From Streptomyces thinghirensis (GTDB lineage Bacteria > Actinomycetota > Actinomycetia > Streptomycetales > Streptomycetaceae), in the NCBI GenBank assembly GCA_021502835.1, contig JAKFGP010000043.1:1-47738 (forward strand): a stretch of DNA of 47,738 nucleotides, read 5' to 3'. The position numbers and the translations under genes were made by a program. The notes under the pieces are model-generated. The model made no database searches. It saw only the letters and a program-made list of their open reading frames with translations, and was not told the origin of the DNA. Of this stretch, positions 40,942 to 47,738 are shown piece by piece; positions within the stretch are counted from its first letter, which is position 1; each line of letters begins with the position of its first letter.

Positions 40942-42248
40942 GTGTCTGAGGACAATGTCAAGAACATCTTCGTGGTCGGTCTCGACGAGGCCAACCTTCC
41001 GACACTCCAGGCCGTACCGGGCGCCGATTCACTGGCGCTTCCACGGCCTGTTGACGGTGGAGGAGCTGCAGGACGGCGAGGTGTCGCTACCGGCGGTCAT
41101 GGAGAAGGCACAGAAGGTACTGGGACGCCTTCGACGGAAGCATCGACGCGATAGTCGGCTACTGGGACTTCCCGGTCAGCACCCTGGTCCCGATCCTCGG
41201 CGAACGGTACGGCACCCGGACCACCAGCCTCGAGTCGGTGGTCAAGTGCGAGCACAAGTACTGGAGCAGGGCTCGAGCAGCAGAAGGTGACGGACCGGCA
41301 TCCGCGCTTCGGCCGCGTCGACCTGGAGGCGGATCCGCCGCGCCCCCGGACGGCGTGCGGTTCCCGATGTGGCTGAAGCCCGCTTTGTCCTATTCGTCCG
41401 AACTCGCCTTCGGGGTCGGGGACGAGGAGGAGTTCCGGCGGCCGTCTCGGAGATACGCGAGGGCATCTCCCGTATCGGCCGCCCCTTCGAGCACATCCTC
41501 GACCAGGTCGAGCTGCCGCCGGAGATGGACGGTGTCGGTGGCCGCGTGTGTCTCGCCGAGGAGTCGCTGTCGGTGTGCAGGTCGCGGTGGAGGGTTACGT
41601 GCACGAGGGGGAGGTGACCGTCTACGGCACGCTGGACTCCATCGACTATCCGACACGCCGTGCTTCCTGCGTCACCCAGTACCCGTCCATGCTGCCCCCG
41701 CAGGTCGTCGCCCGGCTGCACGAGGTCACCGAGCGGGTGATGCGCCGGATCGGCTTCGACTCGGCGACGTTCAGCGTGGAGTACTTCTACGACCCCGGCA
41801 GCCAGGACATCAGCCTGCTGGAGATCAACCCGCGCCACTCGCAGTCGCACGCCGAGCTGTTCCAGTACGTGGACGGTGTCCCCAACCACCACGCCATGGT
41901 CGCCCTCGCCCTCGGGGACGACTCCGCGCATGCCCCACCGGCAGGGGCCGTACGCGATGGCGGCCAAGGGTACTACCGGTGGTTCACGGACGGAGTGGTG
42001 CGCCGCGTGCCCTCCCCGAGGACATCGCCCGCATCGAGAGCGAGATACCGGGCGTACGGATCGAGGTCATGCCCGAGCCAGGCCAGCGGCTTTCCGACCT
42101 TTCCCCAGCAGGACAGTTACAGCTACGAACTCGCACACATCTTCACCGGCGGCGACGACGAACAGGACTTGGCGCAGGAAGTACGACCAGTGCAGTCGTT
42201 GCCCTGGGCCTCACCTTCGACGAGCCGTCCGAAGGAGCGCGAGGTTAA
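40942..42248 (+). CDS. ATP-grasp domain protein
   Basis: Probable ATP-dependent carboxylate-amine/thiol ligase. GTG 40942 with a good ribosome-binding site; VSEDNVKNIFVVGLDEANLP, TLQAVPGADSLA, AIVGYWDFPVSTLVPILG, SLESVVKCEHKYWSR, VRFPMWLKPALSYSSELAFG (ATP-grasp lysine region), GEVTVYGTLDSIDYPDTP with one indel, VMRRIGFDSATFSVEYFYD and the Mg-binding ISLLEINPRHSQSHAELFQY (EINPR). C-terminus LGLTFDEPSEGARG, TAA 42246-42248. About 430 residues. Six or more frame changes. CocE-like gene starts 12 bp later, so the pair is one translation unit. Confidence 0.85.
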
Positions 42249-42260
42249 GGAGCGCCGACC

Positions 42261-44347
42261 ATGCGTCATGTGACCCACCTGCCGTACACGACGAAGGAAG
42301 AGGAACACGTCGTCATCCCCATGTCGGACGGCGTCTGCTCTGTCGGCGCGGATCTGGCGGCCCACGTCGTCGGATCAGGAGCTCGTGCGCGGCGGTGCTG
42401 GAGTACATCCCTGTACCGCAAGCGGGACCTCACCGCGAACGCGACTCCATCCACCACCCGTACATCGCTGGGCACGGTTACGCCTGCGTCCGCGTCGGCC
42501 TGCGGGGCACCGGCGAGTCGGAGGGGTGCTGCGCGACGAGTACCTGGAGATCGAACAGCGCGACGCCGAGGAGGTGCTGGCCTGGCTCACCGACCAGCCC
42601 TGGTGCGACGGCACCACGGGGATGATGGCCTGTCCTGGGGGCGTTCGCGGCCCTCCAGGTGGCGGCCCGGCGGCCACCGAGCCTGAAGGCCATCGTCATC
42701 GCGTCCTTCACCGACGACCGGCACGCCGACGACATGCATTACATGGGCGGAGCCATGCTGTCGGACAACCTGGCCGAGGCGGGCACCATGAACGCCTACG
42801 CCACCTGTCCCCTCGACCCGGCCGTGGTCGGCGACTGCTGGCGCGACATGTGGCACGAACGCCTCGAACACGCACGGCCCTGGGTCCTGGAGTGGCTGCG
42901 CCACCAACGCCTCGACGCATACTCGGCGGCACGCCTCGGTCGCCGAGAACTACCAGGACGTACGCTGCCCGGTGCTCGCCTCCAGCGGCTGGGCGGACGG
43001 CTACTCCAACGCGGTCACCCGAAGCTGCTCGCCCACCTGGACGTGCCCAGGAAGGGCTCATCGGCCCCTGGTCGCACAAGTCCCCCCACCTCGGTGAGCC
43101 GGGCCCCCGCCATCGGCTACCTGCAGGAGGTCGTGCGCTGGTGGGACCACTGGCTCAAGGGCGTCGACACCGGCGTCGGGGTGGACGGTCCTCGACGCTG
43201 GACGTGGATGCAGGACAGCGTCCCACCGTCCACCTCGTACGAGGAACGGCTCGGTCGCGGGTGGCGGAACTCCTCATGGCCGTCCCGCACGTCCACTCGG
43301 TCACGCACCCGCTCATCGGGCACCGGATCGCACCCTCCTGAGCGCTGAGGAGAGACGGCTCCCGAGACGGCCGGTCACGAGCGAACGGACAGAAGACGAC
43401 AGGTGGAATTGGCGGAGCCGGGAGGATCGCGACGCCCCGACTGTGCGGTCCCCGTTGTCCGTCGGGCAGTTCGCCGGCAAGGGGCCTCCACAACGCACCC
43501 CTGACCTGCCCTACGACCAGGCGCGAGGAGGACGGCGGCTCACTGGTCTTCGAGACCGCACCGCTCACCGAACGGGTGGAGATCCCGGTTCGCCGACCCT
43601 CGACCTCGACCTGTCGGCCGACGAACCGGTCGCCATGGTGGCCGCGCGGCTGTCGGACGTCCGCCCGGACGGAGCGGCCACCTCGGGTCACCTACGGCCT
43701 TCTCAATCTCACCCGGCTGGACAGTGCGGAGCAGCCCGAGTCCCCGTGCCCGGCCGTCGTTGACCGCGCCACGGTCCACCTCAACGGAGTGGCGCAGAGT
43801 TTCCTCGCCCGGCCATCGCATCCGGCTCTCCCTGTCCACCTCGTGCCTGCCGCTCGCCTGCCGCCGCCGAAGCCGGCGATGCTCAGCGTCCACGAGCACT
43901 CCAGCATCGCTCACCTCCTCCCGTCCGGCCTGCGAGAGGCCGACGATACCCTGGCCGGCGCGGTTCAACAAGCCTCGAGGGCACCCCGCCCATCAACACC
44001 ACGATGGTGACACCGCCGGAGTGAACGGTGGGTCGGTCAAGCGGACTTGGTCGGCTACCACCCGAGCTGGACACGGTGAAGTGACCGGGGCACGGTCCGC
44101 TTCTAGCACGCGCGCGCACGAACGCTACGCCTCCGTCGCCGACGACTTCACCTCCGTGAGCGGCGAGTCCACGTGACCATGGGCTTCCGGCGCGACGACT
44201 GGGACGTACGAGTGGTCACTCACACCAGCGTCTCACCTGCGACGAAGGCCGGTTCTTCGTCGACGCCATCACCCTGGACGGGTACGAAGGCGGCCGACGG
44301 GTGTTCTCGCGCACCTGAACGAGACGGTGCCCCGCGATCTGCTCTAG
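42261..44347 (+). CDS. CocE/NonD family serine hydrolase (X-Pro dipeptidyl-peptidase type)
   Basis: S15-type hydrolase of amides/esters. ATG 42261 after AAGGAG. Seen: MRHVTHLPYTTKEEEHVVIP, YACVRVGLRGTGESEG (oxyanion/Gly region), EEVLAWLTDQPWCDGTTGMM followed by the nucleophile elbow GLSWGAF after an indel, LKAIVIASFTDDRHADDMH, CPVLASSGWADGYSNAVT (acid), PWSHKSPHLGEPGPAIGYL (His) and the C-terminal jelly-roll: GSPTLDLDLSADEPVAMVAA, GFRRDDWDVRVVTHTSV, SRTWNETVPRDLL, TAG 44345-44347. About 690 residues. Possibly the most indel-rich gene here (ten or so). Confidence 0.85.
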
Positions 44348-44397
44348 CGATCCGATCTGGAGGGTCGGATCCGAGCCCTCGGATCCGAGTCGGAGGC

Positions 44398-44821
44398 TCA
44401 GTCGAGACAGAACTCGTTGCCTCGATGTCCTGCATCACGATGCACGAGTCGTTGCCGTCGTACAGCAGTCGGCCGCGTACCGCGCCGAGCGGGATCAGGC
44501 GTGCGCACTCGGCTTCGAGTGCGGCGAGATGCTCCTCGCTCCACGAGCCCGGTGCCGACCCGCACGTCGAGATGCACCCGGTTCTTGACGACCTTCCTCG
44601 GGAACGCGCTGGAAGAACAGTCGCGGGCTCCGCACCGGAGGGATCGCCGCACGCGAACCACGAACCCCGTTCTTCACGCGGCCGCGAACGATCGAAGTCG
44701 TCCCATGTGGCGAACCCTCGGCGGCGGCGATACGACGTACCCGAGCACCTGCAATTTAGCTGCGCGAGGCGCTCGGGTTCCGCGCAGTCGAAGGTGACCT
44801 GAACTGCTTGATCGAAGACAT
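44398..44821 (-). CDS. VOC superfamily (glyoxalase-like) protein
   Basis: ATG 44821 MSSIKQF, then after one indel VQVTFDCAEPERLAQ, the frame-shifted VPPPPEGFATWDDFDRS, PREERGSWFACGDPSGA, VVKNRVHLDVRVGTGLV, EEHLAALEAECARLIPLGA, VRGRLLYDGNDSCIVMQDIE and GNEFCLD, TGA 44398-44400. Typical actinobacterial glyoxalase-like domain protein of about 140 residues; the metal-site Glu of GNEFCLD and His of RVHLDV are kept. Function unknown. Convergent with the CocE-like gene, 50 bp from its stop. Confidence 0.85.
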
Positions 44822-44944
44822 CGGCGCATCTCAGCAGGGCGTTTTGCTGCCCATCCCCGGTGGGGACGGGCCCCGGCCCGTCCCAGCGCCTGCCCGGGCT
44901 CAGCCCCCGCGCCAGGTCAGGTGACCCGGGTCGCATCCGGCTCC

Positions 44945-44971
44945 TGTCAGCAATCGGGACGCCATCTCGTT
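44945..44971 (+). promoter_or_regulatory. probable ECF41-type promoter TGTCAGC-N16-CGTT
   Basis: TGTCAGC (44945-44951), exactly 16 bp, then CGTT (44968-44971). The ECF41 consensus, from memory, is TGTCACA-N16-CGTC. It ends 34 bp before the start of the oxidoreductase that precedes the ECF41-like sigma factor gene, the expected autoregulated target. Confidence 0.65.
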
Positions 44972-45005
44972 CAAGGGGCACGCGAAACTAGACGGGAGCA
45001 ACGCC

Positions 45006-46191
45006 ATGAAGCACCGCATCGTCGTACTCGGCGCCGGTACGCCGGGAGCCTTCGCCGCCGGAAACCCGGCCCGCCGGCTCTCCCCCGCCGACACCGAGAT
45101 CACCGTCGTCAACGCCGTGCCCGTCTTCGTCGAGCGGATGCGGCTCCACCAGCTCGCGAGCGGGCAGGACGTAGCGTTCCGCGAGCTCGCCGATGCGTGT
45201 TCGCGGGCACCGGGTGTGGCTGCGCCTGGCGCGCGTCACCGGCGTCGATCCGAGCGCAGGACCGTCGCCGTGACCGGCGAGGACGGGCCCGGCGAGCCTC
45301 GCGTACCATCGCGCTGTTTCACGCGCTCGGCAGCTCCGTCGCTCACCAGGGCGTCCCCGGGGCGGCCGAGTACGCTCGATGTGACCGGCCGGCCCTCGGC
45401 GCTGCGGCTGCGCGAGCGCCTGGCCGGCCTGGACGAGGGCGGCACCGTGCTGGTCGTCGGTGAGGGGGCTGACCGGCATCGAGACGGCCACCGAGTTGGC
45501 CGAGTCCCGCCCGACCTTCGGTCGCGCTCGCCGCCGGCGGCGAGCTGGGCGCCTGGCTCGCCGGGGGCCTGCCGTCACCTGCGCCGGGCGTTCGCCCGGC
45601 TCGGCATCACCGTCCACGAACACACCCGCATCGAAGAAGTCGAGCCGACACGGACGATCACCGCCGGCGGTGCCTCCGTCCTGGCCGACGTGACCGTGTG
45701 GTCGGCCGGGTTCGCTGTGCACCCCATCGCGGCCTCCAGCGGCCTGGAGGTCGCCGAGACGGGGCAGATCGTCGTCGACCGCACCATGCGCTCGGTCTCG
45801 CACCCGGACGTCTACGCCGCCGGCGACTGCGCCTACGCGATCGGCGACAACGGCCGGCCGCTGCCGATGTCCTGTGCCTCGGCCGGCTTCACCTCAACAT
45901 GCAGGCGACCGCCGCGATCATCGCGCGCCTGACGGCGACGAGGTCCCGACCACCGGGCTGAAGTACCACGGCAACTACATCGCCTGGGCGGCGGGACGCG
46001 ATCTTCCAGATGGTGGACGGGACGTCCGGTCGAAGTCCTGGTACCTCGGCGGCCGGATCCGCCGCGCGACTCAAGTCGGGCGTGCTCAAGGGGGCCGGGT
46101 GGGGCATCGCCCACCCGGTCTTCGGCATGCCCAAGCGCAAGCGTCGCCTGGTCACCACGCCTGCTGGGTCTGCGTGCTGGGCGCCGCATAG
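45006..46191 (+). CDS. NAD(P)/FAD-dependent oxidoreductase (NDH-2-like)
   Basis: ATG 45006 after GGGAGC: MKHRIVVLGAG (FAD dinucleotide motif, GxGxAG completed by an indel), LSPADTEITVVNAVPVFVER, MRLHQLASGQDVAFRELAD, ERRTVAVTGEDGPGE, LRLRERLAGLDEGGTVLVVG (second Rossmann motif start), LGITVHEHTRIEEVEPTRTI, ADVTVWSAGFAVHPIAASSG, and the FAD-binding SHPDVYAAGDCAYAIGDNGR, then LKYHGNYIA and GWGIAHPVFGMPKRKRR. About 390 residues. Five or more frame changes. Its gene ends 10 bp before the sigma factor gene. Oxidoreductases are one of the three classes usually linked to ECF41 factors. Confidence 0.85.
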
Positions 46192-46201
46192 GCCGTCACG
46201 C

Positions 46202-47131
46202 ATGGACAGTGCAGCCGTCGATCGTTTCGAGGCCAGCCGGGGCCGGCTGGCCTCGCTCGCGTACCGGTTGCTCGGCTGGCCGCCGACGCCGAGGACGCCG
46301 TACAGGACACGTTCCTGCGCTGGCAGGCCGCGGATCACGAACGGGTGGAGGTGCCGGAAGCGCCGACCAAGGTCGTCACCACCTCTGCATCGACCGGCTC
46401 CGTCGGCCCAGGCGCGCTACGAGCGGGCGGCCGGTGCCTGGCTGCCCGAGCCGCTCCTGGCGGGCGACCTGATGCTCGACCCGGCCGACACCTTCGAGCA
46501 GCGCGAATCGGTGGCCTTGGCCGTACTGACCCTCATGGAGCGGCTCGCCGGTCGAGCGGGCCGTTCACGTCCTGCGAGGCCTTCGTACAGCGCAGGATCG
46601 CCGGGATCCTCGACATCACCGAGTCCGCGAGCCAGCAGCACGTCCACCGGGCGCGGGGCCGGGACCACCGCCGAGCGCCGCCGCAGGGGCGAGGCCCGGA
46701 CCCCGCGTCGGCCCGCCGGGTCGTCGAGGAGTTCGTCGCCGCCGCCACGTCAGGGCGCACGGAACGACTGGTGGCGCTGCTCACCGACGACGTGACGGCG
46801 GTCTCCGGACGGCGCCGGACTGGCCAGGCGGCTGTTGCAGGTTGCGGACGCGCGAGCGCGTCGCCTCCCCGATGCAAGGCCGGCTTCAGGCCCACTCGGG
46901 CTGAGCGGCGGCTGGCCGGTGGCTCGCCTGCGATGCATATCGCGTGGATCAACGGCGCCCCGGCCGTCCTGGCCGTGATCGAGGGGCGGGGTGGTGGGCG
47001 CCGTGGCGTTCGAGTGCGCGAGGGCAAGGTCGCCTCCCTGTGCGGCATGCGCCGCCGCGGACCGGCTGGCGCGCGCCTCAGCGAGTCCTGGCGGCGGACG
47101 ATCCGGCGCGCCGGTCATCGAGGCGTGGTGA
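46202..47131 (+). CDS. ECF41-type sigma factor with SnoaL-like C-terminal domain
   Basis: ATG 46202: MDSAAVDRFEASRGRLASLA, YRLLG, then sigma-2 EDAVQDTFLRWQAADHERV, the ECF41 linker motif WLPEPLLAGDLMLDPADTFE, sigma-4 SVALAVLTLMERLSPVERA (one indel) with DITESASQQHVHRAR, and a C-terminal SnoaL-like domain RVVEEFVAAATSGRTERLVA, LLTDDVTAVSDGAGLA, MHIAWINGAPAVLAVIEGR and SWRRTIRRAPVIEAW, TGA 47129-47131. The DGGGK motif is DGAGL here and the NPDKL motif AADRL, if the frame is right. About 310 residues, normal for ECF41. Five or six frame changes. Confidence 0.88.
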
Positions 47132-47328
47132 CCCGGGCCGAGCAGGCGGGAAGGCCGCCCAGAGCTTGTTGAGCAACTGCATCGCGTTCCGTTCGACGCG
47201 CGAGAGTGCTCATTCTTCCTCCGCCACCGCCGGACTACCTGGAAGGCGGCTGTCGGGCAGGGGCTTCCAGTGGTTCCGAAGCCCTGCCCGTCGAGGGCTG
47301 GTTCGCCGATCTCCGGCCGACGCGCTCG
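47132..47328. other. 197-bp convergent gap, nothing recognised
   Basis: Lies between the stops of the sigma factor gene and the RidA gene. No conserved reading and no clear hairpin. Confidence 0.4.
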
Positions 47329-47738
47329 CTACGAGCGGTCGCGAGGTCGTGTCACGACGGCGGTTCCCTCGAGCTCGACCATCAGGTCGGGAACCGCCAG
47401 CCGTGCCACCCCGAGCATGGTGGTGGTCGGTGCCACTCCGGCTGCGCCCAGCCGCGACGCCAGCAGGCCCGTAGTGTTCGAAGAGCCCGTCGACGTCGGT
47501 GGTGTAGACGTTGAGCCGGACGAGGTTCGCGGGGACATGCCGGCCTCGCCGGTATACGGCTTCCAGATTGTCGATGGTCGAGGTGCCAACTGCGCCGCCA
47601 TGTCGCCGGCGTGCTGAGGCTTGCCCCTCGCCACTCATCGCGGCCTGCCCCGGAGCAGTACAGGGGTCCGGGTGGCCCCGAGACGATCTCAACACCCTGG
47701 TTGTAACCCAGCGAATACGTAACTGAACGCTGGGCTAC
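47329..47738 (-). CDS. RidA/YjgF family protein, 5' end beyond the window
   Basis: Enamine/imine deaminase family. Reading from the right edge: RSVTYSLGYNQGVEIVSG, GPLYCSGQAAMSGEGQ, PQHAGDMAAQL, LDNLEAVYRRG, NLVRLNVYTTDVDGLFEHYG, LLASRLGAAGVAPTTTMLGV and ARLAVPDLMVELEGTAVV. The LYCSGQ and the ARLAVPDLMVELEGTAVV end, with the conserved Arg before LAVPDLMVE and its Glu, are typical. About 130 residues visible; the start codon is probably just outside. Three frame changes. Some RidA homologues sit in ECF-regulated redox loci, but no link is shown here. Confidence 0.85.

Overview
The window is high-GC DNA with strongly G/C-biased third codon positions, GTG and TTG starts, Tat-type signals and protein families typical of Streptomyces or a close relative. 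Nearly every gene changes reading frame several times while its conserved motifs stay intact. I read this as residual single-base indel error in a draft long-read assembly, not as decay. Gene limits below are therefore the outer limits of the reconstructed gene, and internal frame changes are described in each entry. No rRNA, tRNA, CRISPR array or insertion sequence was recognised.

Layout. (1) 1-4378, minus strand: an L-glutamate-oxidase-like amino acid oxidase, a cis-isoprenyl diphosphate synthase, an MpaB/Lcp-type (DUF2236) oxygenase and an unresolved tail. (2) 4666-6564: a CASTOR/POLLUX-type ion channel. (3) 6690-9778: gene fragments, then a nitroreductase and an azoreductase diverging from a perfect GGTATC-N4-GATACC palindrome, and a MarR regulator. 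(4) 9855-15260: a sugar/nucleoside-type ABC importer (binding protein, two permeases) with a nucleoside hydrolase and a divergent LacI regulator, with two matching 14-bp operator candidates between them.

(5) 15370-23867: a sugar-acid-like catabolic locus. It has two paralogous LysR regulators, a Tat-exported enolase-superfamily enzyme, an exported RraA-like protein, an MFS importer, a second cytosolic RraA-like protein and a 2-keto-3-deoxygluconate kinase. (6) 23932-30704: a cupin, an SDR, a nitrilase-family amidase, a LysR regulator flanked by two copies of CCACAGG-N5-CCTGTG, a HisD-like dehydrogenase and an APC amino acid permease. (7) 30709-39357: a LacI repressor and a divergent seven-gene unit (bicupin, alpha/beta hydrolase, HisD-like dehydrogenase, SDR, HpcH/HpaI aldolase, MHS-type MFS, tandem SnoaL-like protein). 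It is punctuated by four ATACGTAT operators and closed by a hairpin terminator. I consider this the most likely undescribed system here: a repressor-controlled pathway whose substrate I cannot name.

(8) 39364-40609: a scar of three truncated genes (MarR 3' end, GNAT 5' end, histidine kinase 5' end), then a small membrane protein. (9) 40942-44347: an ATP-grasp ligase coupled to a CocE/NonD-type serine hydrolase. (10) 44398-47738: a VOC protein, an FAD oxidoreductase plus ECF41-type sigma factor operon preceded by a near-consensus ECF41 promoter, and a RidA protein running off the right edge.
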